64,000 bases of DNA from Prorocentrum cordatum (taxonomy: Eukaryota; Sar; Dinophyceae; Prorocentrales; Prorocentraceae), in the NCBI GenBank assembly GCA_963575745.1, contig CAUYUJ010015276.1:239285-303284 (forward strand), written 5' to 3'. Below are positions 9,954-20,394 of this stretch, in pieces. How positions within the stretch are numbered: the stretch's first letter is position 1; each line of letters begins with the position of its first letter. The notes beneath the pieces are model-generated. The model did no database searches and had not been told where the DNA came from. It saw only the letters and a list, made by a program, of their open reading frames with translations. The translations under genes were made by a program, and so were the position numbers.

Positions 9954-11144
9954 CTGCGGCGCCGCCCCGCTTGTCCTCGCGCTCAAGCAAACGGGGCACC
10001 GCGGCCGGCTTCCCCGTTTGGGGATGTGTTGAGCTGCTTCCCCGTTGTAGGCATCTTCATCGCCGAACCTCTCCCCATCCCCGCTGGGCTATGGCATCGC
10101 AGCCCCTGCCCCCCCACCCTTGGGGATGGGCCCCGCGAGACCCGAAGGAACATCGTGTATGATCCCCACCTGGGTGGGTAAGCCGGCCACGAGGCCCATT
10201 GGGACTGGTTAGACGATGCTCAAGGTAGGAATGTAGTTCTGAGCAGGTGGCCCCAGGTGTCAGCCCTAGGGGGCCCGCCCCAGCCATCCATTATGCCACA
10301 CAAGCGTGTGGAACGTTTTTCCTTGCCTGGGCGTCATGCGTGGTGGTGCACTTGCAGGCCGCTGCTGGTCGTGAAGGCCCGCTTCTTCCCGAGGTGCGGC
10401 ACGTCTGCGCCGCGCGGCTGTTGGAGGCGGAACGCCGCCAGTGGCCCGGCATCGTCGGGTGTCGAGCGATCTGCGATACCTTGGACCTCCCAAATCGGCT
10501 CAGAGCAGATGGGATCGGAGCATCGCGCCGCATTGCCGATCACTCGGTGATGCGTCTCGATGTGGAGCCCGATGTTCTCCACGCCGACGTTGCCGAGGCA
10601 TCGCCGACGTCGACGATGCGTCGACGATGCGTCGTGCTCCTCCGACCCCACCTGCTCGTGGCCTCCACCCAACAAAGGGGTGGAGGGATGCCTTCTTAGG
10701 AGGAGGCTGCTTCTTAGAAGCCGCGGGCCTGACATTTACAGACAAAGCCCGCGCATTCTCAGAAGCAGCGGTGCTTCCACAAAGTCTTCCTCCCTCCCCC
10801 TAGCAAGAAACTCGTTCCCTATTTGAACAACCCGTTCCCCGGTTGTTCGTTTCGCTCCCCGGCGGAAGTAAGACAAATTTGAAAGAATTCGTCCCTTGTC
10901 GGAGCTCATAATTAAAACCGTTGTGATAAGATGTCGTCGCGACCCTACACACGAGTTCAATCCGCACACGTAGACAGTTTCGTTGCCGCCGAAGCAACAT
11001 GAATCCGACCGGGGAACGAGTTCGTCAGAACATGTTGTTGTACTAGTGTGCGTTGTGCTAGTGTGGCACTGGCTTTGCTGTTCTCAATGTTGGAGAACCT
11101 GCGCTTCTGAATCACCGAAAGGTGTTGCGCACGATGGACCCATC
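9954..11144. other. 3' flank of the GT25-like gene, no other gene supported
   Basis: It contains the second copy of the repeat at about 10115-10235 and, near 10590-10630, a short CGACGATGCGT direct repeat. Around 10980-11100 is a lower-GC stretch with no coding signal. Frames on both strands lack recognisable domains. Confidence 0.4.
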
Positions 11145-11530
11145 GCGAGGAGGAGGAGGAGGAGGAGGAGGATATGGGGACGGAACAACACAAATCAGAA
11201 GGACGAGGGGCGGGAGGAGGGGAAGAAAAGGAAGTGGAAAGAGGATCGAGGAGAAGGGGGAGGAGGAGGAGGATGAGGAGGAGGAGGAGGAGGAACACAA
11301 CGGGGGAAGAGGGAAGAGGATGAGGAGGATGAGGGGGAACAGCCTGAGGACAAGGAGCAAGAAGAACAGGAGGTGGGGGGGCTGAAGGAGGAACAACCGG
11401 AGAATTGGGGAAGGAAAGGGAGGGGGAGGAGCTGGAAGAGGCGAGGCACGGCGAGGACGAGGAGGGGGAAAAGAGGAGGAAGAGGTGGAGGAGGAGGAGG
11501 AGGAGGAGCAGGAGGAGGAGGAATGCTACG
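11145..11530. repeat. GGA-rich microsatellite block
   Basis: Interrupted (GGA)n and GAGGGA tracts. The Gly/Arg/Glu-rich frames and their Pro/Ser-rich complements are composition artefacts. Confidence 0.85.
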
Positions 11531-11689
11531 AGCCAGGAGCAGGAGGAGGAGGACCGCCGACCCGCAACCAGTCACGGGCACAACAGCTCGCAACCCCGGA
11601 ACGAGCCCCAGAAACCCACCATAAGCATCAGTGTTGAGAGTCGTGAATGAAAGGGGGCCCGCGGCGCGGGGTAATGTCGTTGCCGCCGT

Positions 11690-12260
11690 CAGTCGCCTGC
11701 TCGTTTGCTCCAATCGCCTGCTAGTTTGTTATGCTCGCCTGCTCGTTTGCTCTGATCGCCTGCTCGTTTGTTCGTTTGTCCTGCTCGAGTTTAAATGTTG
11801 TTGCCGCCTGCACGTTTGCTCTGACGCACTGTCGGTCTGAATGTTGTCTTGCCTGTTTGCGTTTCGCCTGCAACAGGGACCCTCTGGAGGCATCCCAGAG
11901 GAGGCGCCGTGCGAAGCGGGGCCCAGGGCCTCTAGGGGCTGAGGGGGAGGAGGAAGTGAGGGCGGCTCCTTTTTTCAATAGGGGGCTCTCGCTCGAGCTC
12001 CACTCCAGGTCCTCTCGAGGCATCCGAGAGGAGGCGCCGTGCGAGGCGGGCGCCCAGGCATCTGAGGGCTGAGGGGGGCATCTAGAGAAGGCCCAGAGGA
12101 AGAGGTTGAGGGCGGCTCCTTTGTCAAAACGGGGTCCTCGCTTGAGCACCACTCCAGGGCCTCCTTCGCGGCATCCCAGAGGGAGGCGCCGTGCGAGGCG
12201 GGGCCAGAGGCCTCTGGGGGCTTCTCGTGGCATCCCAGAGGAGGCCCAAGGGAGGTGCGG
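11690..12260. repeat. Two minisatellites: 15-20-bp and 125-150-bp units
   Basis: About 11690-11790 repeats CGCCTGCTCGTTTGCTC with small changes. From 11878 to about 12260, three units contain GGCATCCCAGAGGAGGCGCC, GTGCGAGGCGGG and GGGCGGCTCCTTT in the same order, starting near 11880, 12010 and 12160. Confidence 0.7.
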
Positions 12261-12639
12261 GCGGCTCCTTTGCAAAGCGACGAACACGATGGGGGCAGCG
12301 CGCATGCGCATCTTCTCCTCCCGCGACAGTGGCCCACCAGGAATCTGCGCAGCCGAAGGAGTGCAGCCGCGGCCACCTAGCCACAAGAAGCTATCCAGAC
12401 GCCTTGGAGATGATTCGGAAAGCTCCCACAGGGCTCCCAGAAGGCTCTCAGGGGGATATCGAGGATCTTTCGGAGGTATACCAAAGGTTTTTTTCCAGAG
12501 GCCTGTCAGGGGCATCACTGAGAGTTCTCGGAGGCTTCTCACAGGAGAAGCACTCTGAGGGCCCCCCAGATGTCTCAACGAGGGCTATTAGAGGCCTCTC
12601 GGAGGGCGATTGAAGATCTCACATCAAAATCTCTCAGGG

Positions 12640-14010
12640 CTCCCAACAGTTTCCAATGCGAGGTTGCCAAGAAGCCTTTCAGAGGCAAACAGAAACCTGT
12701 CAGAGGCCGCCAGCAACCTTCCCAGAGGCTGCCAAGGACCCTTGCAGGGGCCGCCAGGAGGCCTTTCAGGGGCCGCCAGGAACACTCTCAGTGGCCGCCC
12801 GGGAGCCTTTCAAGGGACGCCAAGAGGCGCCCTAGGGCGCCAAACAAACTTTTCAGGGGCCGCCAAGAACAGTTTCGAGTGTCAGCAAGAACTGTCTCAT
12901 GGACCGCCAAGAAATGTTTCAGTGGCTACCAGGAACCCTTTTTCAGGGGCAGCCAACGATCCCCTCACGGGCCGCCAAGGACCTTCTCAGGGGGCGCCAA
13001 GGACCCTCTCAGGGGCCGCCAAGAACCCTCTCAGTGGCCGCCATCAGCTCCTAAAGGCTTCCAAGAACCCTCTTAGGGGCCGCGAAGAGGCCCCTCAGGG
13101 ACTGCCAAGAACCCTTGTCAGTGACCGCCAAGAACCCCCTCATGGGGCCGCCGATGACCGTCTTAGGGGCCGCCAAAAGGCCTCTCAGGGGCCGCCGAGC
13201 GGCCTCTCAGAAACCGCCAGGAGTTTTTTTTTTTGTCGGAGGCCTCCAAGAACCCTCCTCGGAGCTGCCAAGAACTCTTTTCTCGTCACGCTCTCAGAGG
13301 CCGCCCGGAACATTCTTAGGGGCCGCCAAGGAACTCCCCGAAGGTCGCCCAAAACCCTCCCAGGGGCAGCCCAACACCCTCAGGGACAGCCAGAAACCTT
13401 CTCATGCGCCGCCAAGGAGCGTCTCAGGGGCCGCGAAGAGGTCTCTCAGGAGCGGCCAAGAAACTTTCCAGGGGCCGCCAAGAGGCGCCTTATGGGACCG
13501 CCAAGCAAACCTCCCAGGGGTCGCCAAGAACCTTTTTGGGGGGCCGCCAAGAACCTTTTTCGGATGCCGCCAAGAACCGTCCTGGGGGCCGCCAAGAACC
13601 ATTTCAGGGGCCGCCACGAACCCTTTTCATGGGCCGCCAAGAGACCTCTCATGGTCCGCCAATACCTTTTGGGGCGCCAAGAACCCTCTCAGGGGCCGCC
13701 AAAAACCTTTCCCAGGGGCCGCCACGAACCCTTTCAAGGGCCGCCAAGAACCCTCTCAGGGACCGCCAAGAGACCTCTCAAGGGCCGCCAAGAAACTTCT
13801 CAGGGGCCGCCAAAAGCCACGTCAGGGGCCGCCCATTTCAGGGGTTGTCGAGAACCGTTTTGGGGGCCGCCAAACACTTGTTTGCGGGGCCGCCAAAAGA
13901 ATGTTTTGCGGGCCGCCAAGAACCTTCCCAGAGGCCGCCACAAACCGCCTCAGAGCCGCCAAGAAACCTTTTTCAGGGGCCACCAAGAACCTTCTTGACG
14001 GCTGCCGAGA
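12640..14010 (+). repeat. 22-23-bp minisatellite, about 60 units
   Basis: Degenerate repeats of a unit like GGGGCCGCCAAGAACCCTCTCA with period mostly 22-23 bp. The unit lacks stops in several frames, giving long open readings (over 450 residues) of SGAAKNP/RGRQEPS type in different frames at once. A real protein repeat would favour one frame and a multiple of three. Confidence 0.88.
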
Positions 14011-14574
14011 ACCCGATCGGAAGTTCCATCTACTGAGAAAGCGCGTCGAACTTTCACCTGGGAACGAGTCGTTTAACCGGAAAGCGAATCGTTCAACCGG
14101 GGAACGAGTTGTTCTCCCTCTCCCTACCCCCTTTTGCGCGCCGCCAGTATCGGACCAGCGCCATCGAACGACCCACCTGGATCAGACACCAGCGCGCCGG
14201 CGTGCTCGCGGCGCGGAGTTGCCGCACCCCCGGCAGCATTCATGGGGGTCGCAGCAGTTGGGCTCGGAGAGTGCGGCGCTGCATCGCCGATGCGTCGGCG
14301 CGCGCTGCGGCTCCGATCCAGCGCCCGATTCTCCCGACGTCCAGGTGTCGCCGATGCTCATTGGCAGCGATCGGGGGGGAGAGGCTCGGGGGGGGCCGCA
14401 TCGGCCCCCGCTCGCCCACAGGTCGCCGACGGGGGTCCGAGAGCCCGCTACGCCCAGGAGCGTGTGGGTTCGGCATCAAGAGCCTCTCGCCGATCTATCG
14501 GCAACGTATGGCTGCCAGTTCAACGTCCATGTTCCCCCCCCTGAGTATGTTAGGGGAGCGGATAATTACATGAG
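14011..14574. other. Unassigned, with a diverged relative of repeat family M
   Basis: Blocks such as TCGCCGACGGG and CGCCGATCTATCGGCAACG are shared in order with 18797-18997 and 48900-49080, suggesting an old copy of the same palindromic repeat family. No gene is supported. Confidence 0.4.
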
Positions 14575-14590
14575 CATAAGAAAAATCGGG

Positions 14591-14712
14591 GGTCCGCGCG
14601 GATTTCTCGGATCGGCGCTGGGGCCCCCTGGCGGAGCCTCCGACGCCGCCCCTGGCGCGTTCCGCGCGCCAGGGAGGGGGGCCAGCGCCGATCGGAGAAA
14701 TCCGCGCGGACC
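14591..14712. mobile_element. Palindromic repeat family B
   Basis: Arms of about 31 bp, beginning GGTCCGCGCGGATTTCTC and ending GAGAAATCCGCGCGGACC, flank a GC-rich core. It is the same architecture as the second intron of the GT25-like gene. Other members: 18391-18560 and about 41040-41183. Confidence 0.75.
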
Positions 14713-14820
14713 TCTGAGCTTTTAAATGTTAATCCCCCACATCCTGAGCTGGGTTTTTGTTTTCCCAGAAAATCCTCTCCTTCTCCCTCCCGCCTCCCAC
14801 CTCCCATATCAATACCATTT

Positions 14821-15455
14821 CCACCCCTCCAGGGAGGCCCCGCCTGAGCGAGGAGGGTATCGGAAAACCAGGCAATTCACATGGTTTCGTGCCGTTCCCA
14901 CCTCTCCAGGGAGGCCCCGCTTGAGTGAGGAGGGTATCGGAAAACCATACTATTTACATAGTGTCGTGCCCTTCCCACCCCTCCAGGGAGGCTCCGCTTG
15001 AGCGAGGAAGGTGTCGGAAAACCATACTGTTTACATGGTTTCGTGCCCTTCCCGCCTCTCCAGGGAGGCCCCGCCGGAGCGAGGAGGGTATCGGAAAACC
15101 ATATTATTTACATGGTTTCGCGCCCTTCCCACCCCTTCCAGGGAGGCCCCGCCTGCGCGAGGAGGTTATCGGATACCCATATTATTTAGATGGTTTCGTG
15201 CCCCTCCCACCCCTCCAGGGAGGCCCCGCCGGAGCGAGGGGGTATCGGAAACCCATGCTATTTACATGGTTTCGTGCCCCTCCCACCCCTCCAGGGAGGC
15301 CCCGTCTGAGCGAGGAGGGTATCGGAAACCCATACCATTTACATGTATTCGTGCTTCCCTACATCCTGAGTGGCCCACCCCTCCAGGGAGGCCCCGCCTG
15401 AGCGAGGAGGGTATCGGAAACCCATGCTATTTACATGGTTTCGTGCCCCTCCCAC
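14821..15455 (+). repeat. 77-bp satellite array, + orientation, copy 1
   Basis: About eight units of 76-78 bp, each with CCAGGGAGGCCCCGCC, GAGCGAGGAGGGTATCGGAA and TTTACATGGTTTCGTGCCC. Open frames of ERGGYRKTILFTWFRA type are artefacts. Confidence 0.9.
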
Positions 15456-15839
15456 CTTTCCGTTCACCGATTTGCGCAACCCCGACTAGTTCCTGAGTTG
15501 TGATGTGCCATTTTCTTGTTGCGTTTTTGGCCGTACGGTGGCGTTCGCACGTGCTGCAGCAACGGTCGCAGAACGTGCTGGTGGTGATTCGTTGCCGACG
15601 CCATCTGGCACAGGCCTGCCCCGGTCACTCCTTCTCAGGAATTCGCGGGAGGAGGAGGGGGAGGACAAAGGAGAGGTCGAGGAAGAACAAGCAGAGGAAG
15701 AGAAGGGGGAGGTGGAGGAGGAGGAGGAGCAGGAGGGGTGCATGCGTGCCGAATCGATGGTAATCCATATTTCAGGGCCCGCCTTTTAGGGCCCGCCTGA
15801 GAAAGACGGCGACGCCGACGCTGCCGACGACGACTACGA

Positions 15840-16260
15840 CACCGATGACGGCGAAGACAGGAGGAGGAGGAGGAGGAGGAGGAGGAGGAGGAGGAGGAGG
15901 AGGAGGAGGAGGAGGAGGAGGAGGAGGAGGAGGAGGAGAGGAGAGGAGAGGAGGAGGAGGAGGAGGAGGAGGAGGAGGAGGGAGGAGATGAGAGGAGGGG
16001 AGGAGGGGGAGGAGGAAGGACGAGGAAAAATATACCACCCAGACCAACCTCGCGAATCGGACCGTGGACGCCTGGGCGACTCACCCGCCCGCCCGACCCT
16101 CCTCCTTCTCATGTTCATACTCCTGGCCACCCTCCCGCTGCTGCTCCTGTTGCGGTTCCTGCTGCTGCTCTTCATCATCATCCATCCTATTATTTTCTTC
16201 CTCCTCCTCCTCCTCCTCCTCCTCCTCCTCCTCCTCCTCCTCTTCCTCCAGGAGGGTATC
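15840..16260. repeat. GGA and CTC microsatellites
   Basis: About 15855-16020 is nearly pure GGA with a GAGAGGAGAG interruption, and 16195-16250 is nearly pure CTC. A shorter version of the same pair occurs at 17605-17655 and 17828-17855 in the second duplicated unit. Confidence 0.9.
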
Positions 16261-16549
16261 GGGAAACAGTGCAGTTTACACGGTTTCGTGCCCCCCTTCC
16301 ATTCTTCCAGAGAGGCCGCGCTTGAACGAGGAGGGTCGCGGAAAACACTATTCTTTACCATTGGGACTCCCGATTGGGACCCCCGATTGGGATTCACCCA
16401 CGCTATACGACGATAGCCGTAAGATTGAACCACGGTTTCGCGGGCACTTCCGTTTCAGGTCATGGATACTTCCCCACATCCCGACTGGGGTTTTTGTTTC
16501 CCCAAAACATCCTCTCCTTCCCCCTCCCGCCCTCCCATACCAATACCGT

Positions 16550-17215
16550 GTCCACCCCTCCAGGGGCGCCACGCCTGAGCGAGGAGGGTATCGGAAGACA
16601 ATCCTATTTACATTGCTTCGTGCCCTTCCCACCTCTCCAGGGAGACCCCGCCTGAGCGAGGGGGGTATCGGAAAACCATACTATTTACATGGTTCCGTGC
16701 CCTTCCCACCCTTCCAGGGAGGCCCCGCCTGAGCGAGGAAGGTGTCGGAAAACAATAGTATTTACATTGTTTCGTGCCCTTCCCACCTCTCCAGGAAGGC
16801 CCCGCCTCCGCGAGGAGGGTATCGGAAAACCATATTATTTACATGGTTTCGTGCCCTTCCCACCCCTCCAGGGAGGCCCCGCCCTAGCGAGGAGGATATC
16901 GGAAAACCATACGATTTACATGGTTTCGTGCCCCTCCCACCCCTCCAGGGAGGCCCCGCCGGAGCGAGGAGGGTATCGGAAACCCATGCTATTTACATTG
17001 TTTCGTGCCCCTCCCACCCCTCCACGGATGCCCCGTCTGAGCGAGGAGGGTATCGGAAACCCACATTTACATGGTTTCGTGTTTCCCCACGTCCTCATTG
17101 GCCCACCCCTCCAGGGAGGCCCCGCCTGAGCGAGGAGGGTAACGGAAACCCATGCTATTTACATGGTTTCGTGCCCCTCCCACCCCTCCAGGGAGGCCCC
17201 GTCTGAGCGAGGAGG
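16550..17215 (+). repeat. 77-bp satellite array, + orientation, copy 2
   Basis: Same unit as 14821-15455, about eight to nine units, with one truncated unit near 17050-17100. Degenerate single units continue at 17860-18040. Confidence 0.9.
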
Positions 17216-18390
17216 TCGCTAAGTCGTGTCGTTCACCGATTTGCACAACCCCCACTAGTTCTTGAGTTGTGATTTGCCATTTCCCTGTTGCGCTTTCGGC
17301 CGTACGGTGGCGTTCGCACGTGCTGCAGCAAGGGTCGCAAAACGTGCTGGTGGTGATTCGTTGCCGACGCCATCTGGCACAAACCTGCCCCGGTCCTTCC
17401 CAGGATTTCGCGGGAGGAGGGGGAGGGGGAGGACAAAGGAGAGGTCGAGGAAAAACAAGCAGATGAAGAGAAGAGGTGGAGGAGGTGGAGGAGGGGTACA
17501 TGCGTGCCGAATCGATGGTAATGCATACTTCAGGGCCCGCGTGAGAAAGACGGCGACGCCGACGCTGCCGACGACGACGAGTAAGACACCGACGAGGGCG
17601 AAGACAGAGGAGGAGGAGGAGGGGCAGGAGGAGGAGGAGGAGGAGGAGGAAGGACGAGGAAAAATATACCACCCAGACCAACCTCACGAATCGGACCTTG
17701 GACGCCTGGGCGACTCACCCGCCCGCCCGACCCTCCTCCTTCTCATGTTGACACTTCTGGCCATCCTCCCGCTGCTGCTCCTCCTGCGGTTCCTGCTGCT
17801 GCTCTTCATCATCATCCATCCAATCCTCTTCCTCCTCCTCCTCCCCCTCCTCCTCTATCGGAAAACAGTGCAGTTTACACGGTTTCGCGCCCCCCCTTTC
17901 CACTTTTCCAGAGAGGCCGCGCTCGAACGAGGAGGGTCGCGGAAAGCATTACTCTTTATCAGGTTTCGTAGCCTTCCAGCTTTCCAGCGGGGCCCCGCCA
18001 GAGCGAGGAGGGCATCAAGAAACCGTAGTATTTACAAGGCTTCGCTTCCTGAGCACATGTCCTCCCTCCTTCTTTCTTTCGTCTGCCCTTTCGTGCGTAC
18101 TTACTCGTTCGATGAGCTTTTCCTTCGTGTTGATGTTGTCGTACCCCATGGGTCCCACGAAATCGTTAATATCTTTGGGTGGGGAACCCCGCTAGCATAA
18201 TGTCATTTTCCGTTTTGCTACTTTCCCTCGTAAGCATGTCCCCCCTATCGTTGCCCCCCAGTTTCGCTGCCAGTACATCGGCGCTGCGGCGCCACCCTCT
18301 GGCCCCGTCCGCTCAGACCCCGCCTCGTCGGCTGCCGCGTAGGCCGGAGAGGCCAATCTGCAGCGCAGGATGGGCAATCAGCGCAAACGT

Positions 18391-18560
18391 AAATTTTCGG
18401 AGCCTCACGCGGGTTTCTTGGCTCTGCGCGGGACCCCCCTGGCGGTGCCGCCGGCGCCGCCCCTGGCGCGCGGAGGGCGCCAGCGAGGGGCCCGGGGCCC
18501 AGCGCCAGCTGGAACAAAAAGACCCGAGCTCAGGAACCCGCGCGGGGCTCCGAAAGTTCT
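18391..18560. mobile_element. Palindromic repeat family B, another member
   Basis: Inverted ends AAATTTTCGGAGCCTCACGC and GCGCGGGGCTCCGAAAGTT enclose a GC-rich core with CCCCTGGCG and GCGCCAGCG. It abuts a family E member at 18564. Confidence 0.7.
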
Positions 18561-18563
18561 CGG

Positions 18564-18730
18564 ACGTGGACGGAACCCCCAACAGTGACACGTCGATTAG
18601 TGAATTGAGCGTTCTCGGTGTTCCAGAGGGCGCCGCGGTCGTCACGTTTCGGGCCTGCGCCCGCCAAGGTTTGGGCCCGAGGCCGTTCTCACTCAACCAC
18701 GTTTTGCGAAAGGGGGCTCTGTCCATCCCC
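18564..18730. mobile_element. MITE family E, diverged copy 1
   Basis: Shares CCCCAACAGTGACACGTCGATTA and GAGGGCGCCGCGGTCGT with 19198-19365, and the TGACACGTCGAT..GAATTG block with copies at 47550, 50363 and 60858. The ends are short inverted repeats around GTGGACGG/CTGTCCATCC. Confidence 0.65.
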
Positions 18731-18796
18731 GAGGTTTATGCTTCTGCAGCTTCTTGTGCCTCCAGTGTGTGTTCTGCAATTTCTGTGCCTCCATCA

Positions 18797-18997
18797 GGGG
18801 CAACGATAATGGGGGATACGCATGGGGGGGGGCATCGACCCCCAATCGCCCATTCATCGCCGACAGGGGCCCATTAGCCCCAGCCTGCCGAGGAAGGTGC
18901 GGATTCACGATTGGAGGCCTACCGCCGATCTGCCGGCGATGTATCGCCGATTCCAGGTCGATGCATTCCCCATGCCAGTCCCCCCTATCGTTGCCCC
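18797..18997. mobile_element. MITE family M
   Basis: A 201-bp element whose ends GGGGCAACGATAATGGGGG and CCCCCCTATCGTTGCCCC are inverted repeats of about 30 bp. A solitary right end of the same type lies at 18239-18258. Diverged internal relatives occur near 14360-14570 and 48900-49080. Confidence 0.7.
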
Positions 18998-19197
18998 TCG
19001 CTCCAACGACGGCCGAGGCGTCCAGCCGGCAGCGCCTCCGGCACAGGCCGCAGCGCGCTGGGGCTCTCTCCGTTGGTGCCGCAGGCTTCGCGGCGGGCCA
19101 GCAGCGGCCCCCCTCCCGCGCGCGAGGCCTGAGGCTGGCAGCGTGGCCTGCTCTCGCGGCTTCTTCTTGAGTCGGGCATGGCCCTCTACAGGATCGT

Positions 19198-19365
19198 GGG
19201 CGGACAGAACCCCCAACAGTGACACGTCGATTTGTGAATTGCCCGGTTTCGGTTCTCCAGAGGGCGCCGTGGCCGTTATTTTCCAGGCTTGCGCCCGCCA
19301 GGTTTGGGCCTCAGGTCGCTTTTACTAAACCACGTTTTGCTAAACTGGGGTCTGTCCATCCCTGG
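19198..19365. mobile_element. MITE family E, diverged copy 2
   Basis: Close relative of 18564-18730. Ends GGCGGACAGAACCCC and GGGGTCTGTCCATCCC are inverted. A solitary left end of family F (GTCGGGCATGGCCCTCTACAGG) lies just upstream at about 19175-19196. Confidence 0.65.
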
Positions 19366-19587
19366 CAGGAGGCATATTCTCGACTAGACGTAATAGAGAG
19401 TGACCTTTCGCCAGAGTGGTCTTTCTGGTGCGGGCCCAACAGGGCCCCCCAATGGCCGAACGCGCTGCGGCGGTAGCGTCTTGCGCGCTTGCGCTCGGCG
19501 CCCCCGCGACCCCCCAAACAGCCGCGCGCCAGAGGCCACCGTTACCCACAGGGTCACTCCTTGCGTGTAGTCGATGTTCAAGTACTC

Positions 19588-19592
19588 CGACG
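19588..19592. repeat. Target-site duplication (left), CGACG
   Basis: CGACG precedes the 5' LTR and recurs immediately after the 3' LTR at 35692-35696. A 5-bp duplication is normal for Ty1/copia integrases, and it fixes the LTR ends. Confidence 0.8.
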
Positions 19593-19861
19593 ACTTTAAG
19601 GGTAGCTCTTTGGGAGATGTTGTGTAGAATCGGGAGTATAGCTCGCGCGCCGTTGCCTTTGGCTCAAGGCACGCGCGCCCTCTTTGCCCGGACACTTACC
19701 TTAGTGTTCGCTATGTGCTGGAAAGATCACTACATCGATCTTATCCTATCTTATCCGTCCATTCCCCATACTGAACCACCCCAGCAGGGCAATGGACGCT
19801 ATCTGCCATTCGATTCCCATGGGAGTGGATGTTATTTGACTTACCGTAGTCACTTTCGACT
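19593..19861 (+). repeat. 5' LTR of the copia-like element (269 bp)
   Basis: Starts ACTTTAAGGG and ends CACTTTCGACT; the 3' LTR matches over its whole length with 11 substitutions (10 transitions) and one 1-bp indel. The ends lack the usual TG...CA. Inside, 19645-19678 forms a GC-rich imperfect hairpin holding a DinoSL-like sequence. An ATG at 19713 opens a frame that runs out of the LTR into the body. Promoter elements cannot be identified. Confidence 0.9.
19650..19668 (+). promoter_or_regulatory. DinoSL-like sequence inside the 5' LTR
   Basis: CCGTTGCC followed by TTTGGCTCAAG matches the conserved dinoflagellate spliced leader with one substitution and a 2-nt gap; the last 11 bases are identical to the leader end. 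The 3' LTR holds the matching segment at 35479-35497 with two further changes. It may be a relic of trans-spliced element RNA copied back into the LTR, and would mark the start of R. Confidence 0.6.
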
Positions 19862-20360
19862 TGGTAGCGGAGCTGGCCGCACTCTCGTGTGGTCAGCTCT
19901 TGCTCTTCTTATCCTCGCGCTACACGGCACGATCTTCGTGACCAACTACCACCCTGCGCCACCACTCCCAGTACATTTACGAGGATCTATCCAAGAGCAA
20001 GAAGCAACACCAGAGGTACGACGTCTAGACAACAACATTGGGACCATTTGCGTTTCATCACTGCGCTACTACCAACCGCTCGGCAATGAGCCAAAAGCGC
20101 AGTACTTGAAGCAGATGCGGGGAGACCCGCGAGATAAAGCACCTCGAAGACTTGACAAGGCGCTACCCCAGCGCGGCAACGCGCCTAATAACCACCCCTA
20201 TCTTCACAGCCTTGGGCTGGTTATATTCGCCATCCTATGGTTCGCGCTGGGGGCAGCAATCGGACACATGCATCGTGGAGATAGCAGCACCGATGGGCAA
20301 ACACATGGCCCATACTGGGACCCTCTAGGCAACGTGCCTTTTCCGCGAGTGCGTTTATGA
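19713..20360 (+). CDS. Leader ORF spanning LTR and body, two membrane-like segments
   Basis: 216 codons from the first ATG after the DinoSL-like sequence, beginning MCWKDHYIDLILSYP inside the LTR and continuing across the primer-binding site. Residues about 57-77 and 166-184 are hydrophobic and could be membrane segments. Three hairpin-encoded motifs (LGNEP, RGDP, RGNAP) are read in the same register as in downstream ORFs, supporting this frame. Such a leader is not part of standard copia Gag. It ends at TGA before the Gag-like ORF, by a true stop or a frameshift. Confidence 0.5.
   Translation: MCWKDHYIDLILSYPSIPHTEPPQQGNGRYLPFDSHGSGCYLTYRSHFRLGSGAGRTLVWSALALLILALHGTIFVTNYHPAPPLPVHLRGSIQEQEATPEVRRLDNNIGTICVSSLRYYQPLGNEPKAQYLKQMRGDPRDKAPRRLDKALPQRGNAPNNHPYLHSLGLVIFAILWFALGAAIGHMHRGDSSTDGQTHGPYWDPLGNVPFPRVRL
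19862..19873 (+). other. Primer-binding site, initiator-Met tRNA type
   Basis: TGGTAGCGGAGC directly follows the 5' LTR. It is complementary to the 3' end of a tRNA ending ...GCTACCA and differs at one or two positions from the initiator-methionine PBS sequences common in copia elements (TGGTAGCAGAGG and TGGTATCAGAGC). Confidence 0.8.
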
Positions 20361-20394
20361 GGTCAACGCGTGGCCCAACGTCACAAGTGGACGT

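Larger units (their letters stand above)
14740..18200 (+). repeat. 1.7-kb tandem segmental duplication (two units)
   Basis: Unit 1 (about 14740-16464) and unit 2 (about 16465-18200) share, in order: a leader (CCCCACATCC, TTTTTGTTTTCCC, CATCCTCTCCTTC, CAATACC), a 77-bp satellite array, a block starting near 15475/17225 (GAGTTGTGAT, GGCCGTACGGTGGCGTTCGCACGTGCTGCAGCA split over two stretches), GGA microsatellites, and a CTC microsatellite. Unit 2 ends with TTACTCGTTCG and CCCATGGGTCCCACGAAATCG, which is also found inverted near 39030-39125. Confidence 0.8.

Noticed and set aside
12610-14725. Long + strand open frames of 462 and 536 codons with repeated SGAAKNP/RGRQEPS-like peptides
   Set aside because: They lie on a 22-23-bp minisatellite whose unit has no stop codons. 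Several frames are open at once and the period is not a multiple of three, so this is not a protein repeat.
14821-17215. Regular 77-bp repeats considered as a CRISPR array
   Set aside because: The whole unit is repeated with no variable spacers, there are no cas genes, and the context is eukaryotic.
19611-19861. LTR starting at TGGGAGATG to satisfy the TG..CA rule
   Set aside because: The two LTR copies are identical for 18 bp upstream of that point, and the CGACG duplication and PBS position fix the ends at 19593 and 19861.
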